DNA of 64,000 bases from the NCBI RefSeq assembly GCF_010233585.1, contig NZ_CP045997.1, positions 1,763,749 through 1,827,748 of the forward strand, written 5' to 3'. This document shows, one piece after another, positions 54,648 through 63,535 of this stretch. This DNA comes from Spirosoma endbachense. Lineage in GTDB: Bacteria; Bacteroidota; Bacteroidia; Cytophagales; Spirosomataceae. The notes beneath the pieces were generated by a model. That model was not told the DNA's origin and made no database searches. It saw nothing but the letters and a program-made list of their open reading frames with translations. How positions within the stretch are numbered: the first letter of the stretch is position 1; each line of letters begins with the position of its first letter. The position numbers and the translations under genes were made by a program.

Positions 54648-55065
54648 TTAATCGGTAAAGAAGCCAACCTCCTTCTTATGGAAGAACCTTTGAATCGATT
54701 TCGGATTTTTCTGGAGCAGGCCCACCTGAACTAAAACACTACTGGCTAATTCTTCCAGGGAGAGAAATACGCGATTCTTTAAGCCTCATTTGTGTTGATT
54801 CCAAACTAATTCGGTCGGATTGAGCTCCGGACTGTAGCCACCCGTTGAATCAACTGTTCATCGGTCAGCCGCGGCTTAGCGCAGGGCTGTTTCTGCCAAG
54901 CTAAGGCCTCTGGGACTTTCTGGCGATATTTAGTCAATGTTCGACTGACCCAGCCTTGAGTCAAGCTTAGGGCGTGGGCAATAGCGACCTGTTTCCAACC
55001 TTGTTGTTGGAGGATGACACCGCGTCGGCGAAGTACCTCATTTCAGTTTGTTTGAAGCTTGCCAT
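54648..55065 (-). mobile_element. Decayed IS630-family transposase
   Basis: Read on the minus strand from an ATG at 55063-55065, the frame shows MASFKQT, a one-base frameshift, then the HTH EVLRRRGVILQQQGWKQVAI and SLTQGWVSRTLTKYRQ. KPRLTDEQL follows, then a jump directly to GYSPELNPTELVWNQHK, an in-frame TGA, and LKNRVFLSLEELASS with a terminal QKNPKSIQRFFHKKEVGF. The catalytic DDE core is deleted, about half the expected length. This is an inactive remnant. Confidence 0.75.
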
Positions 55066-55221
55066 GCTGAGTACAAGATTCGACTATTACGAATCTATTC
55101 ACATATCAATAAAGCGCCAGGAAATGAATCATTGATTCAACCGCTTTAGAGATGCAATTGCCAGGCTGGCTTCATAAATTTGAGTAGAAGAAACAACTAA
55201 GTTTGGTAAAAAATCAAAGCA

Positions 55222-55797
55222 ATGAGAAAGCTGAAACTACAAATGCAACTATCTGTGGATGGATATGTAGCTGGCCCAAATGGCGAACTTGACTGGATGA
55301 GTTTCGATCAGGATTCAAACCTTCTGGCATTGATCAACTCCCTTACTGACAGTTCAGACACTATTCTACTCGGCAGAAAAATGACGGATGGCTTTGTGAA
55401 CTATTGGGAGAATGTTGTCAATAATCAGCCTGACAGTCCAGAATTTTCTTTTGCTCAAAAAATGGTCGATACGCCTAAAGTGGTTTTCAGCAAAACGTTG
55501 AAAAGCATTGCCGGTAAAAATGTAACGATTGAAAATGGTGATTTGGCCACGGCCGTAAAAAATATGAAGAGCAAAACCGGTAAAGACATTATTGTTTATG
55601 GAGGTGCTGACTTTGTTTCCTCTCTTATAAAAGAAGGACTTATCGACGAGTTTAATTTTTTTATAAACCCAATCATGATTAACAAAGGGCTGAGAATATT
55701 TGACCTCCTCGGGGAGCGGCAAAAACTATTGCTTCAAAACGCAACTGGTTATGAATGTGGGGTTGTCGTTTTGAGTTACCAGCTTACTGGCGGATGA
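55222..55797 (+). CDS. RibD/dihydrofolate reductase-like protein
   Basis: This 191-residue protein belongs to the RibD C-terminal/DHFR-like family that reduces small heterocycles with NADPH. It begins KLKLQMQLSVDGYVAGPNGELDWM, then ILLGRKMTDGFVNYW, VVFSKTLKSIAGKNVTI and IIVYGGADFVSSLIKEGLIDEFNFFINP, the usual YGG nucleotide loop and C-terminal strand. These stand-alone proteins have no proven substrate. It lies downstream of the IS scar and is also slightly AT-rich. Confidence 0.88.
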   Translation: MRKLKLQMQLSVDGYVAGPNGELDWMSFDQDSNLLALINSLTDSSDTILLGRKMTDGFVNYWENVVNNQPDSPEFSFAQKMVDTPKVVFSKTLKSIAGKNVTIENGDLATAVKNMKSKTGKDIIVYGGADFVSSLIKEGLIDEFNFFINPIMINKGLRIFDLLGERQKLLLQNATGYECGVVVLSYQLTGG

Positions 55798-55861
55798 TTA
55801 AAGCTGTTAAGTTCATGAGATGTTTACCCGCTTTGACACCGGTTAGCGAGTAGTGGAGTGA

Positions 55862-55998
55862 GGTCAGGTTCTTCAACCTGACCCTTGCTGCTTTGGGAAC
55901 TGCATCCGGCATAAACGACGAAGTTTTGAGAATCGCCACGGCGAACCGTCGCTTCCTTCGGTGAATCGTCCTCGACTTGTCGGTTTTAAGAAACCGAC
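55862..55998. repeat. Two similar small hairpins bracketing a short segment
   Basis: GGTCAGGTT-CTTC-AACCTGACC (55862-55883) and TGTCGGTTT-TAAG-AAACCGACA (55978-55999) are perfect nine-pair stems with tetraloops and similar sequence. They lie about 95 bases apart in the gap of some 270 bases before the DUF2809 gene. The segment between contains short repeats of the type GAATCG-CC/TCG. They look like recurrent small genomic hairpins, not terminators, since neither has a T-tract. Confidence 0.55.
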
Positions 55999-56066
55999 AT
56001 CACATCACCGGATCAACATCTTTACAAATTAATTCACAATTTTGTCAAACGTACCTGTTTTCAATC

Positions 56067-56468
56067 GTGGTCAGAACAAGTCATATCTCTCTAAAATTCA
56101 ATAAGATATATTTCACTTTGGCTGTTCTGCTGTTCGGTTTTGAAATTCTGATTGCCAAATTTGCTCATGACCCAATTATTCGCCCCTATGTTGGTGATGT
56201 CTTAGTTTCGATACTGATTTATTGCTTTGTAAAATCATTCCTTCCTTCGCCTGTTTTACCTACCGCTTTAGGTGTATTGCTTTTTTCGTATGCAATTGAG
56301 GTTATGCAGTATTTTCAAATTGTAAACAGGCTTGGGCTTCAAAATTCAAAAATGGCCAGTACAGTTATTGGAACTTCGTTTGAATGGATAGACCTGATCG
56401 CCTACACTGTTGGGATTGCAATTGTCCTCTATCTTGAAAAAGTAATTAATAAGCCAACAGAAAGCTAA
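56067..56468 (+). CDS. DUF2809 membrane protein
   Basis: The 133-residue protein from the GTG at 56067 has four hydrophobic segments. It shows FNKIYFTLAVLLFGFEILIA, a conserved loop DPIIRPYVGDVLVSILIYCF, then VLPTALGVLLFSYAIEVMQYFQ and SFEWIDLIAYTVGI, matching DUF2809. Function is unknown. The frame opens further upstream at a TTG (55977), but that part is not hydrophobic or conserved-looking, and it reads through a hairpin. The start is uncertain. Confidence 0.8.
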   Translation: MVRTSHISLKFNKIYFTLAVLLFGFEILIAKFAHDPIIRPYVGDVLVSILIYCFVKSFLPSPVLPTALGVLLFSYAIEVMQYFQIVNRLGLQNSKMASTVIGTSFEWIDLIAYTVGIAIVLYLEKVINKPTES

Positions 56469-56557
56469 ACGATGCGCTAGACAAAAAGGCATCTGCCAGA
56501 GCATTGGCATACTAGCTCACAGTACTGACTAAATCGTTTATGAAGCTCATACCGTAA

Positions 56558-57901
56558 TCACACCACCAGATTCAAGGCCAGTACGCCCAGCAGCCCTATA
56601 ACTGATACGATCGTCTCCATGAGTGACCACGTTCGAATCGTTTGGCCAATGGTCAGGTTAAAGTATTCCTTAAACAACCAGAAACCGCCATCGTTGATAT
56701 GCGAAAACATAAGACTTCCAGAGCCAATGGCTAATACCATTAATTCGGGCTTGATGGTTTGACTCTGAATTAAGGGTGCAATAATGCCTGATGTTGTCAG
56801 GCCGGCCACCGTTGCCGAACCGACACATACCCGAATAAAAGCGGCAATACCCCATGCCAAAACCAGTGGCGGAATTGTTGCATCGGCCAGCAAACTACCA
56901 ATGTATTTGCTGGTGCCGCTATCCGTAAAAATCTGCTTCAACGCGCCCGCTCCGGCAATAACCAGCAAAATCGGCGCAATAGCCTTAACGGCTTCTTCCA
57001 TGTCTTTGGTAATCGCCTTCATCGATTGTCCGCGCCGGATACCGAGTGTATACATGGCGGTTAGTACCGATAATAACATTCCGATATAGGGTTCAGCCAG
57101 TAACGTAACAATCGTTTTTAAGGGCGATGTATCCGGTAACGCACCTTTTAGCGGTCCAAATGTGGTTAATAACAACACCGGCAATAGCGCAACGAAAAAG
57201 CTGATACCCGTACTCGGCAGATTTTCAGAAGATGGTTTTGTACCGGCCTTTGCTCCCGGCACCTCATTGATATCGAACAGATCTTTATCGGGCGTGATCT
57301 TCATATTGACCAGCGTTTTGCCGAAAATTGGTCCGGCAATAACAATGGCAGGAATCGCGACAATGAGTCCGTATAGAAGTGTCTGGCCAATATTGGCATT
57401 GAGCTGAGCCGCAACGGCCGAAGGCGACGGGTGAGGAGGCAGATAACCGTGTGCAACCGATAAGGCCGATAACATGGGCACGGCAACCGATAGTAATGGT
57501 AATCGCGAGGATGCGGCTATGGTAAAAATCAAGGGTACAACAATGATGAAGCCCGCATTGTAGAACAGCGGAATACCGACAACGAAACCCGCCAGAGCCA
57601 GTCCCCATCGAATATTTTTAATGCCGAATAGTTTGATCAATACATCGGTAATGCGCCGGGCGGCTCCGCTTTCGGCGACAAGTCGGCCAAGCATTGCCCC
57701 AAACCCTATGATCAACACCAGATCGCCGAGGGTTCCGCCAATACCGGTCTGTATAGATTTTCCAACATCCTGTACGCTCATACCCGATGCCAGCCCGATA
57801 CCGAGTGAGACAAGTACGAAGGATATAAACGTATCTAAACGGACAAAAGCGACTAATAGAACAAGGGTCAGAATACCAATTAAGGTCAGAAGAAGGGGCA
57901 T
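56558..57901 (-). CDS. Gluconate:H+ symporter, GntP family
   Basis: This 447-residue inner-membrane protein imports gluconate or related hexonates with protons. It has about twelve hydrophobic segments and the GntP signs LVLIIGFGAMLGRLVAESGAA, GLALAGFVVGIPLFYNAGF, LPPHPSPSAVAA and the late FSHINDGGFWLFKEYF motif. Length is normal. No gluconate kinase or dehydratase lies near, so substrate is by family. It follows the McrC gene by 52 bases on the same strand. Confidence 0.93.
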   Translation of the reverse strand: MPLLLTLIGILTLVLLVAFVRLDTFISFVLVSLGIGLASGMSVQDVGKSIQTGIGGTLGDLVLIIGFGAMLGRLVAESGAARRITDVLIKLFGIKNIRWGLALAGFVVGIPLFYNAGFIIVVPLIFTIAASSRLPLLSVAVPMLSALSVAHGYLPPHPSPSAVAAQLNANIGQTLLYGLIVAIPAIVIAGPIFGKTLVNMKITPDKDLFDINEVPGAKAGTKPSSENLPSTGISFFVALLPVLLLTTFGPLKGALPDTSPLKTIVTLLAEPYIGMLLSVLTAMYTLGIRRGQSMKAITKDMEEAVKAIAPILLVIAGAGALKQIFTDSGTSKYIGSLLADATIPPLVLAWGIAAFIRVCVGSATVAGLTTSGIIAPLIQSQTIKPELMVLAIGSGSLMFSHINDGGFWLFKEYFNLTIGQTIRTWSLMETIVSVIGLLGVLALNLVV

Positions 57902-57953
57902 AAGGCGTTACGGTCAGGTTAGGGGACGCGTTTCTACACGCAAAGAAAGCACA

Positions 57954-59237
57954 TCATCGAAACGACAAAGCGTAGTTGGCCAATTTTTCTACTTCATTCG
58001 CCAGGGAGTTCAGTATAGTAAATGGCACAACATGCAATCGAGTATCAGCATCGTAGTCAAACACGGGTAGCGGTTGCTGAAAGGTTTCATTTGCCGGATA
58101 AATCAAAAACAGGTCGTTGGCTCCGTACTTTTTGCCGTAAGCATAGAGTTGATAAAGATCCGATTGCTCGATTCCATAGTTCCGGGCCTGATCGCGACTG
58201 GTCAGTTCCTTCCATTTCATATCCAGCACAAATATCTGGTCATTATGCCGAATCAGAATATCGGGCCGAAGTTTAAATTTTGGCACCCCGATGTGCTCAT
58301 CGACCAGATGCGCCGACGACTCCTGAACGGTCACCGCATCAGCGATCGGCCAGTATCGGCGAATACCGTGTGAAACATAATCCTCAAATACGCGCTCCAT
58401 TGGGAATAACAGGGAAAGATCGGCTGTCTGTCCAACCTTAACACCATAGGCTTGCCTCCCCAGCAAGGCTTCGGCCCAACGTAAAACCAGTTCATAGCGG
58501 GCAAATATCCGGGTGGTTCGCCTGACCGTTTTAAGATCATCCGGGATCGATTCACAAACCGGAATTTCATCCATAGCCCAATCGAGTTGCCGGATGCGTT
58601 GCTGAACACCGGGACTGTGGTTTCGCTGCCGCAGATACAGTAGTGTCGTTTTTAGGAGTCGGTTGGGAGGAACATTGGCCGTCAGAACGTCGTACACAAC
58701 GGCTAATCGCTCGGCATGTTGCGCATTTTCGCGTTGCTGCCGGGTAGCCTGAAACTTGCCTTTCCAGAATCGTTCGTTGCTTTCCACCGACACATAGGAC
58801 CGCTGGATACCCTGCCTGACCAAAGCTGCCAGAGCATCTAGAAAGGCCGTAACAAATACTTCCCACAAGGGCAGGTTTGTGGCATTGGTGTATGCCGATG
58901 TAAGCGTACGGAATGGCCCATGCTCGAGATGCCTCAGCATAGTCAATAACATCGATCGGTTGGTTGAACCGTTCCCGATTTTTGGTAGAATCTCTAATTG
59001 GGTACCATCAGGCAGGGTTAATAAACCAACATAATTTCGAACCCGAATGTATTCATAGCCTTTTTGGACAGAAAAGGTCAATAAACCGTCAACGCCATCT
59101 GCATCAAAAGCCAGTTGCCGAAGAGCCTCAAAAACCGGATCGGGCACGATTACATCCGCCGACAGACCCGATCGTTCCCTAACGTCGATGCTCCTGCCGA
59201 TGAGACCATTTTCAACAACTGTAATCACTGAGGGCAT
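57954..59237 (-). CDS. McrC-like restriction component without McrB
   Basis: This 427-residue protein (ATG at 59237; longer frame to 59342 ignored) matches McrC, the nuclease subunit of the McrBC system. The N-terminal half has VRNYVGLLTLPDGTQLEILPKIG, the family signature. The C-terminal PD-(D/E)xK nuclease shows LRPDILIRH (Asp about 323) and VLDMKWKEL (Asp about 337, Lys about 339). McrBC needs the GTPase McrB to cut, and no McrB-like gene is seen on either side. Adjacent genes are gntP and folE. It may work with a distant partner or have another role. Confidence 0.85.
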   Translation of the reverse strand: MPSVITVVENGLIGRSIDVRERSGLSADVIVPDPVFEALRQLAFDADGVDGLLTFSVQKGYEYIRVRNYVGLLTLPDGTQLEILPKIGNGSTNRSMLLTMLRHLEHGPFRTLTSAYTNATNLPLWEVFVTAFLDALAALVRQGIQRSYVSVESNERFWKGKFQATRQQRENAQHAERLAVVYDVLTANVPPNRLLKTTLLYLRQRNHSPGVQQRIRQLDWAMDEIPVCESIPDDLKTVRRTTRIFARYELVLRWAEALLGRQAYGVKVGQTADLSLLFPMERVFEDYVSHGIRRYWPIADAVTVQESSAHLVDEHIGVPKFKLRPDILIRHNDQIFVLDMKWKELTSRDQARNYGIEQSDLYQLYAYGKKYGANDLFLIYPANETFQQPLPVFDYDADTRLHVVPFTILNSLANEVEKLANYALSFR

Positions 59238-59304
59238 AACAAGCGTACTTTTAGCACAACAAATTACGGATTGAATCCGTAAATACATTACCCCCAAGAA
59301 TACC

Positions 59305-59336
59305 AAAGGGCACAGAGAAAAATCCCCGTGCCCTTT
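59305..59336 (-). terminator. Hairpin after folE
   Basis: AAAGGGCAC (59305-59313) pairs perfectly with GTGCCCTTT (59328-59336) around a 14-base loop, 20 bases past the folE stop. It separates folE from the McrC-like gene, so McrC should have its own promoter. Confidence 0.6.
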
Positions 59337-59356
59337 AATCAATATTCCTTTATGAA

Positions 59357-60139
59357 TTAGATCGTTACACTTGGCTGAGCAACGTAACGCAGAAATTCCT
59401 GCCTGGTAGCTTCTTCTTCAAACTTGCCGCCGTAGGCCGCTGTAATGGTTGATGAGTTTACATCGTGCACTCCCCGCGTCGATACGCACAGGTGCTTCGC
59501 ATCGATCATAACCGCAACATCTTCGGTTTCGAGCACTTTTTTCAGTTCATCGGCAATTTGCACCGTCAAACGCTCCTGCACTTGAGGCCGTTTGCTGAAG
59601 TACTCCACAATCCGGTTCAGCTTCGACAAGCCAATCACTTTACCGCTGGAAATATAAGCCACATGTGCTTTGCCAATAATCGGAACAAAGTGATGCTCGC
59701 AATAGGTCTGAACGATTATGTCCTTCTCCACCAGCATTTCATTGTACCGAAATTTATTATCGAAAAGGGTTGGCGTAGGCTTGTTGGCGGGATTGAGCCC
59801 CCGGAAAATTTCTTTCACGTACATCTTTGCCACCCGCCGGGGCGACCCTTTCAGGCTGTCGTCGGTCAGATCAAGGCCAAGAATGTTCATTATCTCCCGA
59901 AAATGTTCTTCGATCAGATCAATTTTGAGATCATCGTCCAAATCAAAAGCATCGGGACGCATTGGTGTATCAATCGAAGAAGCACTATGCGCATCGCCCA
60001 GTTCATCGACCAACTCGTCGCGGTCCGCCGTTGCCGAATGGTGTCCGTTCAGGCTATGGCCGTTTGTACGTACACCGTTGTTATGGTTACCATTTGAACC
60101 ATTAAGCGGGGTACTCGACGAAGTTCCGTTCAGTTTCAT
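59357..60139 (-). CDS. folE: GTP cyclohydrolase I with disordered N-terminal extension
   Basis: This 260-residue enzyme turns GTP into dihydroneopterin triphosphate, the first step for folate, pterins and queuosine. The core (from about 75) has VQTYCEHHFVPIIGKAHVAY (zinc Cys and His), SKLNRIVEYFSKRPQVQERLT and the second zinc Cys in AKHLCVSTRGV. The first roughly 37 residues are rich in Asn, Gly, Ser and Thr with repeated NG and probably unstructured, followed by an acidic stretch to 70. Its first 38 bases overlap queD, so the two are translationally coupled. Confidence 0.95.
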   Translation of the reverse strand: MKLNGTSSSTPLNGSNGNHNNGVRTNGHSLNGHHSATADRDELVDELGDAHSASSIDTPMRPDAFDLDDDLKIDLIEEHFREIMNILGLDLTDDSLKGSPRRVAKMYVKEIFRGLNPANKPTPTLFDNKFRYNEMLVEKDIIVQTYCEHHFVPIIGKAHVAYISSGKVIGLSKLNRIVEYFSKRPQVQERLTVQIADELKKVLETEDVAVMIDAKHLCVSTRGVHDVNSSTITAAYGGKFEEEATRQEFLRYVAQPSVTI

Positions 60140-60533
60140 ACAGTCTGATTTTAAGGTCTAAGCCCTCGCTTAGCTGATTACGTAAAATGGTATAAATAAC
60201 GATGGCAATGTTTTCGGCCGAAGGATTCAGGTCTGCAAACTCTTCGGTATCGAGGTTCAGGTTTTTGTGGTCGAAGCGATCTGTAATGTATTCTTTAATC
60301 AGATCACCGAGTTGTTTCATGTCAATGACATAGCCCGTCTCAGGATCGATTGGCCCGGTAACCTGTACGATAAGGTCATAGTTATGCCCATGGTAATTGG
60401 GATTATTACACTTGCCGTAAACGCGGGTGTTTTTCTCATCCGACCAGTTTGGGTTGTTGAGACGATGAGCCGCGTTGAAATGTTCCTTGCGAAACACGGC
60501 AACTCGTGGGGCATTAGCCCATTTTGTGTCCAT
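60102..60533 (-). CDS. queD: 6-carboxytetrahydropterin synthase
   Basis: This 143-residue protein makes 6-carboxytetrahydropterin from dihydroneopterin triphosphate, the second step toward queuosine. Zinc ligands and catalytic residues appear in EHFNAAHRL, the YHGHNYDL pair (His-x-His) and the nearby Cys in GKCNNPN. The later FDHKNLNLD and RLYETERNF complete the family pattern. It starts the folE operon and overlaps its start by 38 bases. Gene order queD-folE fits sequential pathway steps. Confidence 0.93.
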   Translation of the reverse strand: MDTKWANAPRVAVFRKEHFNAAHRLNNPNWSDEKNTRVYGKCNNPNYHGHNYDLIVQVTGPIDPETGYVIDMKQLGDLIKEYITDRFDHKNLNLDTEEFADLNPSAENIAIVIYTILRNQLSEGLDLKIRLYETERNFVEYPA

Positions 60534-60797
60534 AAAAAGAGAATCGAAACCAGGATTCGATCAACCTGTCGTTACAAAGTTTGTGTACAACACAGGCAGA
60601 CGGCGGAACGTGTAGCCAATACGCTCCTCAGTGTGCTAATACAAATTGATAACAGCGTGTTTTTCTGTTTTGTTCAATGTTTCTAACAAAAGATTAAACA
60701 GAAATACGCTGATATGTCTTGATAACACCTGCCAACCAGGTATTGTTCCACTCGTCATTTTACGGAACCTGACACAGATTGGCACCGTTCAAGCACC

Positions 60798-61904
60798 ATG
60801 AAACGATTACGAACCACCATGATAACACTTGCGCTTCTAGTAGCCGTTGCTGTCGGCTCAACTTATTTATTTATGCAGCAAAGCGTTTTTGGCAGCAATC
60901 CGGCAACGGATCGGCTGGAACGGATCTTACACTCAAAAAACTATCAGAACGGCTCTTTTCAGAATCTGGAAGTAACACCCGTCATGCCCGAAGATGCGTC
61001 TTATTGGGGGATGATGCAGGATTTTCTACACAAAGATCCAGACAATATACCAGCCTATCCATTACCCTCTGTCAAAACCGACCTGAAAGCGCTTGCAGAT
61101 GATAAACTGTCAATCGTTTGGTTCGGTCATTCGTCGTATCTGATCAAATCGAAAGGAATTACGGTTCTGGTCGATCCGGTCTTTAGTGGCAATGCTTCGC
61201 CCGTATCTTTTTTTGGAAAATCATTCCCAGGTTCTGATGTGTACAGTGTTGACGACATGCCCGACATCGATTTGCTTATCCTGTCTCACGACCACTACGA
61301 CCACCTGGATTATAAAACCATAACGCAACTAATTCCCAAAGTCAAAAAATTCTATACCGCTCTTGGTGTAGGGGCTCACCTCGAACGATGGGGCGTTCCG
61401 ACCGACCGGATTGTTGAGTTCGATTGGTGGGATAAACAGCAGGTTTCTGACAGTATTGCCTTAACGGCAGTACCAGCCCGGCACTTTTCGGGTCGAAGCT
61501 TTACACGTGGAAAAACCCTTTGGACTGCTTTCGTGCTCAACCTGAACGGAAATAACCTGTTTCTTGGTGGCGATTCGGGCTACGGAAAGCACTTTAAAGA
61601 AATTGGCGATAAATATGGCCCATTCGATCTGGCCATATTGGAATGTGGTCAATATGGCAAAGACTGGCCGCATATTCACATGTTTCCCGAAGAAGTGGCA
61701 ACAGCCGCCCAGGATTTACGCGCTAAAACCATTTTACCGGTACACTGGGCTAAATTCTCGCTGGCACTTCATGCCTGGAATGAACCGATAAAACGACTTC
61801 TCAAAAAAACCGACGAACAGGGAATGGACGTCACGACGCCCCGCATCGGCGAACCAGTTGTGCTAAATGCATCCTATCCGAGGGCTGTTTGGTGGAATTT
61901 TTAA
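60798..61904 (+). CDS. Metallo-beta-lactamase-fold hydrolase (NAPE-PLD/UlaG-like), copy 2
   Basis: This 368-residue protein has an N-terminal membrane anchor or signal (about 6-28) and a zinc hydrolase domain. The ligand motif is SHDHYDHLDY (about 162-171), with ARHFSGRSF, FLGGDSGYGKHF, and a late PVHWAKF. It is a paralogue of the 11138-12178 lipoprotein but has no lipobox cysteine. Expected to act on phosphodiester, lactone or phospholipid-like substrates outside or at the membrane. No partner gene is adjacent. Confidence 0.87.
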   Translation: MKRLRTTMITLALLVAVAVGSTYLFMQQSVFGSNPATDRLERILHSKNYQNGSFQNLEVTPVMPEDASYWGMMQDFLHKDPDNIPAYPLPSVKTDLKALADDKLSIVWFGHSSYLIKSKGITVLVDPVFSGNASPVSFFGKSFPGSDVYSVDDMPDIDLLILSHDHYDHLDYKTITQLIPKVKKFYTALGVGAHLERWGVPTDRIVEFDWWDKQQVSDSIALTAVPARHFSGRSFTRGKTLWTAFVLNLNGNNLFLGGDSGYGKHFKEIGDKYGPFDLAILECGQYGKDWPHIHMFPEEVATAAQDLRAKTILPVHWAKFSLALHAWNEPIKRLLKKTDEQGMDVTTPRIGEPVVLNASYPRAVWWNF

Positions 61905-61920
61905 GTGTGTAGTCCTTTAA

Positions 61921-61986
61921 TTCAGTGCCGTGTCACGGTTACTTCGGGCGTAAATGGTAACCGTGGCCCGGCGCGACGGCATTGAA
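61921..61986. repeat. Palindromic repeat related to 14130-14220
   Basis: Left arm 61921-61942 and right arm 61957-61986 pair as two stems (TTCAGTGCCGT with ACGGCATTGAA; CACGGTTAC with GTAACCGTG) with an internal bulge. The loop TTCGGGCGTAAATG resembles that of the 14130 element, and the string GTGGCCCGGCG in the right arm recurs at 16875-16925. It directly follows the hydrolase gene. Confidence 0.6.
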
Positions 61987-62056
61987 CGAAAGATCTGGTA
62001 TGCTGAGTTAAGCAAGAATCCTTATCTTTCCAGTCCTAAACAATTGCTTTTTTTGC

Positions 62057-63436
62057 ATGGACTTCACGCCCACTCGACGCCAGTTTATTCGCACGGCTGC
62101 TCTGACCGGAGCAACTGCTTCTGTTTTCCCGTCTATTCTAACCGGTGCAAAACCTGTAGACGCCAAAGTAAGGTTGGGTTTTATCGGCGTTGGAGCGCGT
62201 GGTCGAAGCCACGTTGAACAGGCTCTTTACCGCGACGATGTGGTAATTCCGGCAATCTGCGACATCGACGCCGACAGCATTGCCCGAACAAATGACATCT
62301 TTAAGAAGAAAGGAAAACCCTTACCCGAAGCATACACGAAAGGGGATGAAGCGTTTTTGCAGATGCTCAAACGCAATGACCTCGACGGTGTTATCATTGC
62401 TACGCCCTGGGAGTGGCATGTACCGATGGCAGTAGCCACCATGAAAGCGGGCAAGTATGCCGGCGTTGAAGTATCAGCAACGGTTAAGCTAAAAGAATCG
62501 TGGGATTTGGTGGATACGTCCGAAAAGACGGGTATGCCCTGCATGATTATGGAAAACGTCTGCTACCGGCGCGACGTATTAGCTATTTTAAATATGGTAC
62601 GTCAGGGGTTGTTTGGCGAAATGACCTATGCCCATTGCGGCTATCAGCACGACCTGCGTAACATCAAATTCAACGATGGTAAATCGATTGGTGGCGTTGG
62701 GGCCGAGTTTGGGGCCAAAGGCTATTCAGAAGCCCACTGGCGAACCCAGCATTCTGTAGACCGCAATGGCGATGTGTATCCAACGCATGGCCTGGGGCCG
62801 GTTGCTCATTGGCTCAACATCAATCGCGGGAATCGCTTTCTCCACCTGACCAGTACAGCCACCAAAAGCCGTGGACTACACAAATACGTCGTTGATAAAG
62901 GGGGAGCCAACCACCCTAATGCAAAGGTTAACTTCAAACTCGGCGATGTTGTAACGACTGTTATTGAGTGCGCAAATGGCGAGAATATCGTGATCATTCA
63001 TGATACGAACTCCCCTCGCCCCTACTCGCTTGGGTTCCGGGCTCAGGGAACGCAGGGAATCTGGATGGACGATAACGACATGATTTACCTGGAAGGGGCA
63101 ACAGGCGACCATGTTAGTCCCAAAGCCCATACCTGGGAGCCCTTTGCTGCTTACCAGGAGAAGTATGACCATCCACTCTGGAAGCGTCACGCCCAAACGG
63201 CGGAGAACGCCGGTCATGGCGGCATCGACTTTTTCGTTATGCGCGCTTTCATCGAATCCGTCAAAACCAAAATACCACCACCCATCGACGTCTATGATGC
63301 TGCCGTTTGGAGTGCCATTAGCCCCTTGTCGGAGGAGAGCATTGCGGGCGGAAGCAAACCCATCCAGATACCGGATTTTACGCGTGGTAAATGGAAGACA
63401 AACAAGCCCATATTTGGACTTAACGACGAATTTTAG
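62057..63436 (+). CDS. Gfo/Idh/MocA oxidoreductase, GH109-like, Tat-exported
   Basis: This 459-residue protein has a twin-arginine signal (TPTRRQFIRTAALTG), so it is probably exported folded. A Rossmann domain begins VRLGFIGVGARGRSHVEQAL, then WEWHVPMAVATMKAGKYAGVEV, the classic second motif, and a C-terminal substrate domain with HWLNINRGNRF and GGIDFFVMRAF. It most resembles GH109 enzymes, which use bound NAD+ to hydrolyse alpha-N-acetylgalactosaminides. Specificity is inferred. It is followed by a sugar transporter on the same strand. Confidence 0.87.
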   Translation: MDFTPTRRQFIRTAALTGATASVFPSILTGAKPVDAKVRLGFIGVGARGRSHVEQALYRDDVVIPAICDIDADSIARTNDIFKKKGKPLPEAYTKGDEAFLQMLKRNDLDGVIIATPWEWHVPMAVATMKAGKYAGVEVSATVKLKESWDLVDTSEKTGMPCMIMENVCYRRDVLAILNMVRQGLFGEMTYAHCGYQHDLRNIKFNDGKSIGGVGAEFGAKGYSEAHWRTQHSVDRNGDVYPTHGLGPVAHWLNINRGNRFLHLTSTATKSRGLHKYVVDKGGANHPNAKVNFKLGDVVTTVIECANGENIVIIHDTNSPRPYSLGFRAQGTQGIWMDDNDMIYLEGATGDHVSPKAHTWEPFAAYQEKYDHPLWKRHAQTAENAGHGGIDFFVMRAFIESVKTKIPPPIDVYDAAVWSAISPLSEESIAGGSKPIQIPDFTRGKWKTNKPIFGLNDEF

Positions 63437-63535
63437 GTAGCAAATGAGCGAAGAAACAAATTCTATTCTTAATTTGTAAAAAAATTTAAAATATATAAAC
63501 CCACCCCCTTACCATTTTCTTATCGACTGTTACCT

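Noticed and set aside
55850..56000. A tRNA or structured RNA gene
   Set aside because: Only two small hairpins are present, with no cloverleaf or acceptor end.
57621..58070. 149-codon plus-strand frame spanning the gntP start and McrC end
   Set aside because: It is basic and repetitive, antisense to two real genes, with no family resemblance.
59465..60097. 210-codon open frame on the plus strand
   Set aside because: It runs opposite folE, whose zinc-binding and catalytic residues are clear; the plus product is low in recognisable content.
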